A stretch of 64,000 bases of DNA from Trichopria drosophilae (Eukaryota; Arthropoda; Insecta; Hymenoptera; Diapriidae), in NCBI GenBank assembly GCA_030407085.1, contig CM059584.1, positions 120,380,501 through 120,444,500 of the forward strand, read 5' to 3'. Positions 1-11,000 of the stretch are shown one piece after another. Made by a program: the position numbers and the translations under genes. Within the stretch, counting starts at the first letter, position 1, and each line of letters opens with the position of its first letter. The notes under the pieces are model-generated. The model did no database searches, had not been told where the DNA came from, and was given only the letters and a program-made list of their open reading frames with translations.

Positions 1-819
1 CTTCAATTTTTAATATTTGTCAACGTATTTATGATCAGTTACAAATAAAACCCGCGCGTAAAAAATTTCAGCATTTTTCCGTGTAAAGAAAGGAGTTTAT
101 GTCAAAGAGATAATTTCATGTCTTGTTTTACCCCTGAACATGATATTGTATTTCTGGAACAAGTTCAGAGTATTATTATGACACCTAAAACAATAAATTA
201 CGCCAATAATCGAGGCACTTAATTGTGTATAGTTCGTGTGCCTGACAAAAGTGTCATTTTTCAACAGTTACGCACAAATGCTATAGGTTGTAACAGGCAC
301 AGAATTGAGATGAGACAAGGCAAACCTTATTCCTTGGAATACTTCACTTATTATATCATCAATTAAAAATTCCGAAAGTATGGAGCCATAATATTGTTTG
401 TTCCAAAAGTTATTGTTAGAAATTAACGAAAATTCCATTATCCATAAATCTTCTGCACGCGACTTTGGACGCATGTCATTCTTATTAGGCGATAGGCACA
501 CTTATTTTTCAAGTATCTTTGGCTTTTATAAAGAGCCATTAATCAACGACATGATTTTCAAATGAAAAGAATACACGTTCCAAAAGTTACAGAACAAAAT
601 ATTAAAAAAAATACGATTTGCACGCAGCAGTTTATTGAAATTTTATGAGCTTTCGTGTTTCCTTTGGTTTTTTAATCAACTATCATGCAAAATAAATAAC
701 TGTACCTTGAAAAGCATATCCTTTTTAGTAAATAGTAATGTTTTATAAATATTTCTGTACAGCTTATTTACGTGAATCTTAAAATAACATGAAAGTCAAA
801 AGTTCTGTGGATTTGCCCA
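1..819. mobile_element. Nonautonomous TIR element A (inner part; continues left of window)
   Basis: This stretch is an inverted, nearly identical copy of 7417-8237, judged by eye. Its right end at about 790-819 reads as the inverse of the TIR GGGCAAATCCACAGAAC, the same terminus found at both ends of element B. It interrupts the reverse transcriptase frame of the LINE that lies to its right. The rest of the element and its other end are outside the window. Small reading frames inside it have no recognisable product. Confidence 0.7.
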
Positions 820-1526
820 TAATTGTCAATGAAAATATTAACATCACTTGGGACACTATCAGAATAGTTGCCAAATGTAATGAAAACAGTTTTTTCTAGG
901 TTTAATAATTGATTTACTGCTAGCGAATAATTTAAGGTATCAAGATACGAGTTCATTTTTTGAACAGTTTGAATCCAAGTATTTTCGGTACACATGATCG
1001 CAGTGTCGTCAGCAAATGCAATTATATCTTCTTTCTTAATCATGGTGAAGATGTCATTCACATAAATTAGAAACAGAAGAGGGCCCAGTATAGTGCCTTG
1101 TGGAACACCTAACAGTAACTTCATCTTCTCACTAGTAAGTTCAGGTAGTTTTACAGTTTGATATCTATCAGAGAGGTAGCTGCTGATTAGGTCTAAAGCC
1201 AAACCTCTGATATTAGCCAATTCCAGCTTAATCTTCAATATATCGTGATTTACAGTTTCAAACGCCTTAGATAAATCTAAAAACGTAATAACTGGTCCAC
1301 TTTTATCTAAATTTTTATAGATATATTCAGTAACATAGGCATGGGCGTCTTTAGTACCTTTATCTTTCCTAAAACCATATTGTCTATCAGATAATGCTTG
1401 ATTTAAGTTCAAAAATTCAAGTAGCCTGTTGTAGAATATCTTTTCAAAAATTTTAGCTAGTTTTGAGATTAAAGATATTGGTCTGTTGTTATTTATATCG
1501 TCAAATTTTCCATTTTTGTTTATAGG
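820..1526 (-). pseudogene. LINE-1-like non-LTR retrotransposon, RT domain fragment (LINE copy 1)
   Basis: On the minus strand this encodes the central part of a non-LTR reverse transcriptase. Visible blocks in order are NNNRPISLISKLAKIFEK, QYGFRKDKGT, VITFLDLSKAFETVNHDIL, GVPQGTILGPLLFLIYVND and the catalytic box FADD near 1005-1020, followed by ITFGNYSDSVP. The frame is open through these blocks. It is cut off at its 3' side by element A and separated from its upstream part (3917-4840) by the TIR element at 1529-3914. It is a dead fragment inside a Cul5 intron. Confidence 0.88.
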
Positions 1527-1528
1527 TA

Positions 1529-3914
1529 GGGGAGAGGTACCAGATACGACCCACCTTTCTGTCTTCGAGCATAAATTTTTATGTGAAAGTAAGATAAGGG
1601 TAGTATAGCAACTAATTAAGAAGAAACTTCATTGATCTAAACAACAGACAAAATTTGATGAACCATTTTTCGAAAAACTTCGAAAAACCAACGAATAATG
1701 CAAAAATACTCAGCAAACACCTGATAATTTCCAAAAATATCAAAATTTGTTCATTCCATGATAATAATACTTTGACAAAAATAAATAGATACACCAAAAA
1801 ATGTTTTTAACTTTTTTTTAAAAATTTTTTACACTTCCTCTTCGTCGAGATCGGAATCGCAGTACCTGCACGTTAAGGTTCTTCCAGTAGATCGGTAACC
1901 TTTATTTTCAATTAAAATTTGTTTGACAGCATTTAAAAGCGCATCAAAGTTAATTTTCTTCGATTTGGGAGCTTTGTTCGGGACAGACATGGTCTATAAA
2001 TTAAAAAAAAAAATTCAGAATACATTAACCCTTTTCGTCCCAAAAGTCCGGAATTTGGACACAACTTTCAACGATGTAACTTTTGTTCCAAATAGGTTTA
2101 AAAAAATTGAAATAGGTCAAAATCAATAGATTTGGACCTCCTCTTTCAAATGCCGTGGTCAGAATCGGCCGGAAATTTCAGAGAAAAAATTTATGATCAT
2201 TTTTTCGAAAAAAATAATAATTTTTTCGACGTTTTTTCCCAATAATTGCGTTTTTTGACGTTGAAAAGGGCAGTGCTGATCGTTGCAAAACATACTAATC
2301 GCGTCTTTTTGCTCAGACCATTCTTCTCCCGTCGGATTTTTTTCAAACAACAAAATGGCAGCTTCAAGATGGCGCCTCCAAGTTGTAATTTTACATTTTC
2401 TCCCGCATATATTGATTATTTGACCGCGTAACGGTTCAAATCACGGAGAACTGGGATGAAAAAGTAATTATTATCATTTGTAAATACTTACTCCAATCAT
2501 GATTTATTCATAACCTCAAATAAGTCATGTACAATGGGTTTTTACCGACATTTTGTGTGATACGTATGAAATTGAAAATAATGATTGTGACCTAAGAAGA
2601 ATTTGTTTATAATCTACAAATTGAGTGCAGGTCAACCCACATCTTATAGTGCGACATAACTTTCAATATCTGCAATATTGATTTACAAAATACAAAACAA
2701 AACACAAAAATAGAAAACAAATATTTCCTCCTTGCCTCCACGTGTGTTTTGAATAGAAGAAAATGAAAGTAATAAAATTAAAATAAAAAAGATGAAGAAA
2801 AGTATTTTAAAAATAAAAAAAAGTCGAACTGTACTAAATTTTTAGGTTATAAACCGATAATTAATAGGTCATAAGGGTATATGGTCATTTTTAATTTCAC
2901 ACATAAGTAATGTTACGGAAACGTCGAAAATTGTGTGAAAATTAGACAAATAATCGGTATAAACCCATTGTGTCTAACTAATTTGAGGTTATGAATAAAT
3001 CATGCTGAGACTAGGTATTCAGAAATGATAATAATTGCTTTTTCATTGCAATTCTCTATAATTTGAGCCGTTACACGGTCAAATAATCGATATTTGTGCG
3101 AGAAAGTTCAAACTTACAACTTCCAGGCGCCATCTTGAAGCCGCCATTATGTTTTTTGAAAAAAAAACTCGACGGGAGAAGAAAGGTCTGAGCAAAAAGA
3201 CGCGATTAGTATGTTTTGCAACGATAAGCACTGCCCTTTTCAATGTCAAAAAACGCAATTATTGGGAATAAACGTCGAAAAAATGATCATAATTTTTTTC
3301 TCTGTAATTTCCGGCTGATTCTGACCACGGCATTTGAAAGAGGAGGTCCAAATCTATCGGATTTGATTTATTTCAATTTTTTTTAACGCTGATTGGAACA
3401 AAAGTTACACCGTTGAAAGTTGTGTCCAAATTCCGGACTTTTGGGACGAAAAGGGTTAACATATTAATAACGATGATTTTTCACTACAAAAATCTAAAAT
3501 ATGCACTTGCATGAAAAAAGTTAAGTGGGTCGTATATGGTGCTTGACACTGGGTCGCAAATGGAACTAATAGGATCTTATATGCGACATAAAAAGATTTT
3601 AATTCGTACATATACCGGTAAAAATTAGTATTGAATATAAAAATATATCGAAAATACTTAACATATACGTACTACACTCACTGTTAACACTTGTTTCACT
3701 TTAATTTCAAGCACTTTCCAAATACTGAAGAAAAGTTTCTCAAATCTCGTTTTGTACACTGTGTTGACAATTTGTACAGTAGCATTTCCAATTACTTCGA
3801 GTGAAAGTCAATAACTGCGGCATTAAAAAATAATAACATTACGCCGAACAACAACACTATTACATCAGCACTACAGAGAAATAGTGGGGTGGGTCGCATA
3901 TGGTGCCTATACCC
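1529..3914. mobile_element. TIR DNA element inserted in LINE copy 1 (TA target)
   Basis: The left end reads GGGGAGAGGTACCAGATACG and the right end, inverted, reads GGGTATAGGCACCATATGCG; the two inverted repeats share about 22 of 27 bases. TA dinucleotides flank both ends (1527-1528 and 3915-3916). Removing the element rejoins the LINE reading frame: EVI on the right side continues into PINKNGKF on the left. It encodes no transposase. A TTAA palindromic element is nested within it at 2029-3455. A TA duplication fits the Tc1/mariner superfamily, but no coding evidence proves this. Confidence 0.75.
2029..3455. mobile_element. Palindromic TTAA-flanked foldback element (piggyBac-like MITE)
   Basis: TTAA stands at 2025-2028 and 3456-3459. 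The ends are perfectly inverted: CCCTTTTCGTCCC on the left and its complement on the right. Similarity continues inward for roughly 550 bases on each side (for example 2041-2110 against 3370-3440), leaving a short AT-rich centre near 2640-2880. TTAA target duplication and ends beginning CCC are hallmarks of the piggyBac superfamily. No transposase frame is present. The small reading frames across it are only mirror images of each other. Confidence 0.8.
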
Positions 3915-3916
3915 TA

Positions 3917-4840
3917 TAACTTCCGCAACTTTAAAGTGATTTGGGCAAATGGCCCGTTCAAAGCACAAGTTTATAATGTGCATTAAAAGTTTAGTTATGA
4001 ACTCACGTACTGCTTGTAACACCTGCACTGATAGACTATCTACTCCTCCAGCTGATTTCTTTAATCCAGATATGACTTCTATAATCTCCTCTTCCGATGT
4101 TGGTTTTAGAAAAATAGTTTTTGAAGATGAAGGATGTATAACTTGTCGACTTGTTGGATGTTTGATTGATTTAGTCATCTTTAGTCCAATTTTGGTGAAA
4201 TGATCGTTAAAGAGTTTGGCTATGCTCGTTTGGTTAGTAATTTTGTGTCGATTGACGGTTAGATGTTTAATATTATTTTTCTTGTTACATTTTTTGGAGA
4301 GTCTGGTGTTAATAAAATTCCATAACTTTTTGGGATTCGATTTTATGCCATTAACTATACTTTTATCATAGTTAGTTTTAGCCTGATTAAGCAATTTTTG
4401 TAAGTAACTTGCGTATTTTTGGTAGTAGTGCCTTATAAAGTTGACATTTTTTATTGCAGGAGACTATGAGTCCTTTAGTTATCCAATCTTTTCTAGGCGA
4501 TATATGTTTAATTTTTTTTAAACCCGGCTGCTTGAACTGTTTAGAAAGTATGTCATAGTATTTACGAATAAGCCAGTCGCTTTGTTTGCATCTTCAAAAC
4601 TGATTACATTTCCCCAGTTCTCCTTCATTCATATCTTTCAAAACTTTTTAATATAAACAAATGAGTTGTTAAGGCGTTGTTTAATACTTGAGTCGTTTAG
4701 ATTTATTTTTAAAAAAAGTGGATAATGATCCGTGATTAGGTGTTTGAGTTTAATAGGTTGATAGCTATTGATATCGGTTTTAAAAAACATGTTATCAATA
4801 CAAGAGCCTGTAGCATGATTTTTGTTAGGTCTTGTGATTT
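3917..4840 (-). pseudogene. LINE copy 1, endonuclease C-terminus and linker (5'-truncated)
   Basis: Read on the minus strand it starts within an endonuclease domain C-terminus (HATGSCIDNMF, then ITDHYPLFLK), runs through a linker (PKKLWNFINTRL, FNDHFTKIG) and reaches the block preceding the RT domain (SEEEIIEVISGLKKSAGGVD, FKVAEVI). This is the upstream part of the element seen at 820-1526, split by the TIR insertion at 1529-3914. The start of the LINE is missing, and its truncated 5' end lies about 25 bp from the Cul5 exon 8 splice donor. It has internal frame breaks. Confidence 0.85.
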
Positions 4841-4862
4841 ATAATTTATAATAGAAACTTAC

Positions 4863-5018
4863 CGTTCCATTCGACATGTGATGGTACCATTGAAGTTTTC
4901 TGCCGCTGTGTTTCTTTTTGTAAAATTCTTCGACTTCTGGGATGTAATCTTCTAGTTGTAACGGCAAACTGACTGTTACACGTTCGCTACCTCTTGCCCA
5001 AGCACCAGCATTAAGAAT
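4863..5018 (-). CDS. Cul5: Cul5 coding exon 8
   Basis: Encodes ILNAGAWARGSERVTVSLP to YHHMSNGT. Acceptor TCTGCAG, donor GTAAGT at 4862. No further Cul5 exon is visible between here and position 1, where only transposon sequence is seen. Confidence 0.94.
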
Positions 5019-8000
5019 CTGCAGAAATAAACAATTAAATAAACGTCGATTAAATCAATATGACGAAATATAACCTTAATATTAATGCTATCGGCGATGG
5101 CAGCTCGACATTGTTCTTTAAATTGTTGATTGAGGTCCTGGGAGACTTTTATATCTTGGAACATTCTTGCCAACTTGTTAACGTAATCCGCTGGCATACC
5201 AACTTCTCTCAGCCACTCGACCATATTTTCTTCCTTTTCCGAATCGGCAGAAGTGTCCAATATCAAGCGTCTGGTTAAATGCGCCTTATGATACCGCATA
5301 AAGACGTCTTTATTTTGAACATATTTTAACACCAACAGCTGCAAAAGTTTAAGAAATTAACAATCGATATTTCTTGGTTACTCGATGATACTTACCACGT
5401 CTCGAAGTTTGCTTTCGATTTCATCGGAGGTAAGTTTCTTACTTAGCGGGGTTTTTCTAAGCAGCATATCACAGTAATTGGCTAGAAGCTCCGGGCACTT
5501 GGATTCTGGCGCGCCGTTATTATTGTTACTAAGTTTATTGTTCATGCCGGGCATTCCAGGTGCTGCGCCTTGACGAACAGGCAGCTCCAGTCGAAAGACA
5601 GTGGCATCGTTCACTACCAACTTGTAAGCCTTGTCTCGCGCTGTAAGAAATCTTGGATCGTCGTCAAATGCTTCTTTTACCAACGTCGAAAATCGTCGGA
5701 ACAAATCCAAAAGTCTTTCGACATATTTCTCGGAATCTTGAGTAATAATGTCTACCGCAGCCATCATGTCGGCTAATCCAGCACTCGCAATATGCTCCTC
5801 CAAGTCTTTCAGCATTGGTGTCACTCCGTCCGGAGCTCGATCCATCAACTTCAACATTAGTCTCAATTCTGAAAGTTATTCACATTTATTTAACATTCGA
5901 TACTCATTAAAAACTTGACTTACTATCAGTCTGATGATTTTGAATCATTTGCGGACATTCTGCAAGTATCGCAGGTTTGAAATTCGCAACCAAAACCTTC
6001 ACGCAGCGTTCAGTCAAAAGATGTACACTCGCGCTGTTTGGTTCCAAATATTTCTGCGCCCGAAGTTCCTCTTCTCTTAACTTTGCCTCTGCGTAACGCA
6101 TGTAATTTTCTACTCCGTGTTCAGCTAAATACTCCGGTGCTTTCACCCAATAAAATGCTTCCGTCGCTTCTATGTATGCTGCTTCAAAATTCTCTCGGTA
6201 GATTTGTAACTTGTCCGTTGCGTTCGAACACAGATTTACTGTAATTTTTAAATTATGAATGTTGATATTGATATTGATATTTATTGCACACATACAGTAA
6301 TACAATGTAGTATACATTATCATACATTAATCCTAACTTATATATGATTATTATAACACATAAATAATATTTCCACTATGTAATTTAATTGCGTGTATGA
6401 TAGCAATTTAGATAAATTTTTGCAAAATTTATAGGATGCTTGAGCTTAGCTCGTCTGCATCCAGATGTTGTATTATTATATTGTAAAATTAATGGCGTAG
6501 TAGTTTTCGATGATGTTCTTGTGCTTGGGAAGTACAGTGTTATCCCGTAAAAAACTTCCATATATCAGGTCTATTTAGTATCCAGCTTTTGATTGCTTTG
6601 TCTTTAGATCTTAATTGTCTTATTTTGGTTTTTTCTATCTTATTGTAAATGATAGGTGCGATATATAAAAAGGATCTTCTGTTGCTTGTTTTTTTCCAAT
6701 TTGGAATTTTTACAGTTTCTCTATCGTGGATACGCGTCTTCTTTAAAAATTTCACTGGTTGAAAGTAACCGTCCTTTATATATGTTTTTAAAACTGTGTG
6801 ACAGTAGTGTTGTCTGATGTTCATTATTTGAGCTTGCTTAAATATTTCTGATGTTGTAATTTGATTTCTGTAATTACTGTATATTATTTTTATAACTCTT
6901 GATTGTAGTGATTGCATTCGCCGTATAATTTTGTACCTCCCCAGGCAACAATTCCATATGTCAATATTGATTCAAATATTGTAAAATATATCGTGCTTAG
7001 TGTCTTAATATTCATTAACCTTTTTAACCTATAGAAAACAAAAATTAGGTATCGAAGTTTGTTGATAATAAGTTCTATATGTTGAGTCCAGTTTAATCTA
7101 TAGTCAAGCTCTATTCCTAAATACTTTATGCATTTAACAATTTGGAGTCCTTGATCGCTTTGTTGATGGCCATTATTATTTAATTTAATTTCTCGTATAT
7201 TTGGAATACTGTCAGCGTAGAAACCGAAAGTTATTAGTTTTTTTTTTATATTAACTGTTAGTTGATTTGCTGCAAACCAGTTCTTGACTTTTATAAAGTC
7301 CTCCTTTGCTGTTTTTAATACATCTTTCCACGTTTCTCCAGTATATATTATGGCTGTATCGTCTGCGTAACTAATGATTTTTCCTACTGTTGTTGCTGGA
7401 ATATCAGTAATATATAGACAAATCCACAGAACTTTTGACTTTCGTGTTATTTTAAGATTCACGTAAATAAGCTGTACAGAAATATTTATAAAACATTACT
7501 ATTTACTAAAAAGGATATGCTTTTCAAGCTACAGTTATTTGTTTTGCATAATAGTTGATTAAAAAACCAAACGAAACGCGAAAGCTCATAAAATTTCAAT
7601 AAACTGCTGCGTGCAAATCGTATTTTTTTTAATATTTTGTTCTGTAACTTTTGGAACGTGTATTCTTTTCATTTGAAAATCATGTCGTTGATTAATGGCT
7701 CTTTATAAAAGCCAAAGATACTTGAAAAATAAGTGTGCCTATCGCTTAATAAGAGTGACATGCGTCCAAAGTCGCTTGCAGTAGATTTATGGAAAATGGA
7801 ATTTTAGTTAATTTCTAACAATAACTTTTGGAACAAACAATATTATGGCTCCATACTTTGGGAATTATAAATTGATGATATAATAAGTGACGTATTCCAA
7901 GGAATAAGGTTTGCCTTGTCTCATCTCAATTCTGTGCCTATTACAACCTATAGCCTTCGTGCGTAACTGTTGTTGAAAAATGACACTTTTGTCAGGCACA

Positions 8001-11000
8001 CGAACTATACACAATTAAGTGCCTCGATTATTGGCGTAATTTATTGTTTTAGATGTCATAATAATACTCGGAACTTGTTCCAGAAATACAATATCATGTT
8101 CAGGGGTAAAACAAGACATGAAATTATCTCTTTGACACAAACTCCTTTCTTTACACGGAAAAATGCTGAAATTTGTTACGCGCGGGTTTTATTGGTAACT
8201 GATTATAAATACGTTGACAAATATTAAAAATTGAAGATGGTAGATACAATATGGCGGACCAAATTCCTAAAGAGTTGCTTGAATCAGCTGAAACTGTGTA
8301 TTCGGGGTCGCTCATCGGTCGAGATTCGCTATAGTTTTGCTCCAGAAATAATGAAAATGTAACCTTGGGTAACTTTGGTTTTCATCTCCCTTGCTTCATC
8401 TTTTCTGGTTAAAAATGAATAAATATGGTACTAATGACAACTTACGTTATACCTATTTAAAATTTTTTTTCAGAATTGCCGGGATTGTAATGCCTTAAAT
8501 CGACTTAAATAAATGTTTGCTGCTAAAATCTGTATATTATGAACCTAAAAGTAAAAAGAAAGAAAACCCCCGAATACCCAATTTAAGCTTATGTGAGTAA
8601 TTTGTTACAAATTCGGTCTTCCATATTGAATTGGCCATCTTGAATTCTGAATATCTGTTGACGGATTCGTGACCAGTAACTTAAAAAAACCCCGAGTAAC
8701 AAATTTCATCTGTTTTCCGCGTACAGAAATATGTTTGGTTCGAAGATACAATTTTAGGTCTCGTTTTACCTGACTGCGTTGGAACAATCCTTTAAAAGTC
8801 GTAACGTGTCGTTTTTTCTACATTTTATATGTTTAGGAGTGGCCTCAGGTTGATTTTAAATGTGTGCCACAGAAAAAAATGTTTTTCTTAAAGCGTAAAG
8901 TTAAAAGTTCTGTGGATTTACCCATATATATGTATGTATTAATATCTTGGACATATTGTCCCTAGATGTATGTGTACAAAAGTAATAAAAAAAACAATTT
9001 AATAACAAAATAATAATAACACAACAATATACAACGCAAATAATAATAAATATAACAAATATAAATCTTAGCGCACGGCGGAAATACAAAATAATAAAAA
9101 CTAAAAACTAAACACGCAAATAAAAAACAAAGCCGGTATACACGTTACATTTGACACGATAACTACATTTACAATAATTGTTACTCTAACATTAATTCAT
9201 CCATCAGTCCAGCACGAAACATGTTTGCACTACCAGTTGATTTCAGCGCGTCAGGTAGAGTGTCCCAGTACTGAACAGCTATTATCCAAAATGAATTTTG
9301 ATATCGAGTCGTGCGGCAAAAAGGTATAATAAAAGAAGGAGCCGATGTTCGTGCTGACCTTCGCAAACCTGTAGCATTCACAAATCTGGAGCGTAGATAT
9401 GATGGATGTAAAGTAGACAAAACTTGGTACATAAGAGGACCCAGGAAATATTTACGACGTACAGAGCCATCATGCTGATGCATAGTATGTCGAGAGGTTT
9501 TTGATTTCGTCGTAAGTTGTAAACAAAGCGCAAGGCACTGTTTAATATACCCTGAAGCTTAATATTTAAGTAACCAGAAAGTTCGGAATATACCAAACAC
9601 GCATAATCAAAATGAGATATGATTAAAGCATTAACCAACATTAATTTGACTTTAGTACATAGCAAGTAGCCACGATACCGAAGTATATACAAGATGTAAT
9701 GTACTCTGGAAGATATTGAACAGGATAGATCCCAATATCGTGCCTTCTGGTACCCCGTGTCTCATTAATAATGGAGAGCTGATTTTTTCGTTGATTCGTA
9801 CTATTTGAGTTCTATCTGTTAGATAGCTTTTAAGTAGATCGTCAATTTTTCCTCTAAAGCCATAATTGTATAATTCGTTCAACAATAAAGTATGTTCTAA
9901 AGTATCAAAAGCCTTTGCTAGGTCTATAAAGATGGCAGCACATGGTTTACTTATTTCTATGGATTTCTGAATGTTTGATACGACTGCAGAAATCGCAGAG
10001 CTTGTAGACTTATTTCGACGAAAACCGAACTGATATTCGTTTAGTATTTTAAATTTATCTAAGAATTCTATCATTCTAGTTTTAATAGCTAATTCCATTA
10101 GTTTAGATAGAGTCGACAAAAGAGATATTGGTCTATAGTTAGATGGAATGTTTCGATCTCCCTCTTTAAAAATTGGATTTATAACTGCTTTTTTAATCCA
10201 TTAACGCCTGAAATGGCATTTTTTATACTTCATTATCAATCAAGTATTTCATATCAAAATCAAAGTTGAAAACAATTAAGAGGTTCGTAGCCTACTGTTT
10301 TCGAGGTCGCTCTTCAAGATTCCGAGGTCAAATTTGAGTTTCAGCCCTCAGAAATTCCAATGTGGCGCCGAATATGAAAAAAATTTCCAAAAAATTGGGA
10401 ATTTTTTATACTTATCAATTTTTTTCGAGCTATTAGAATATTGGGATTCTATTGAAACTCTGAACAAAGGTCAACAAAATACTTCAATTTTAAGACAAAA
10501 TTTTACTTTTATACCCTACAGCATTCTAACGACCTCAAAATGGCGTCAACAATGAAAATGTTTTTGAGAAATTTCTGGACGCTCTAACTCAAAAACTACG
10601 AACTTTAAAAAAAAATGCCCAGAATGAAAAGTTCTTAAAATTCATCAAGCGATATAGTGGAATTTTTTCAAAATTTTTTGATGATATTTTGAGACATTTT
10701 TTTTCAACATTTTTTTCAATATTGTAATTTATTTACAAAAAATTCTGAAAAAAATCTAGTGTATTCTCTGATGAATTCTAAGAGTTATTTGTTCTTTGCA
10801 ATTTTTTCGAAAAGTTGATAGTTTTCGAGGAAATGAATTTCAAATATTAGGATTTTTTCCCCCAAAAAACTATCAACTTTTGGAAAAATTGCAAAGAACA
10901 AAAAACTCGTAGAATTCATAAGTGAATACACCAAATTTTTTTCAGAATTTTTCATAAATAAATTATGATTTTGAAAAAAATGTTGAAAAAAAATTTCTCA

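Noticed and set aside
7970..8227. Reading frame of about 85 codons
   Set aside because: It lies in element B, has a mirror in element A, and shows no domain; chance frame in repeat DNA.
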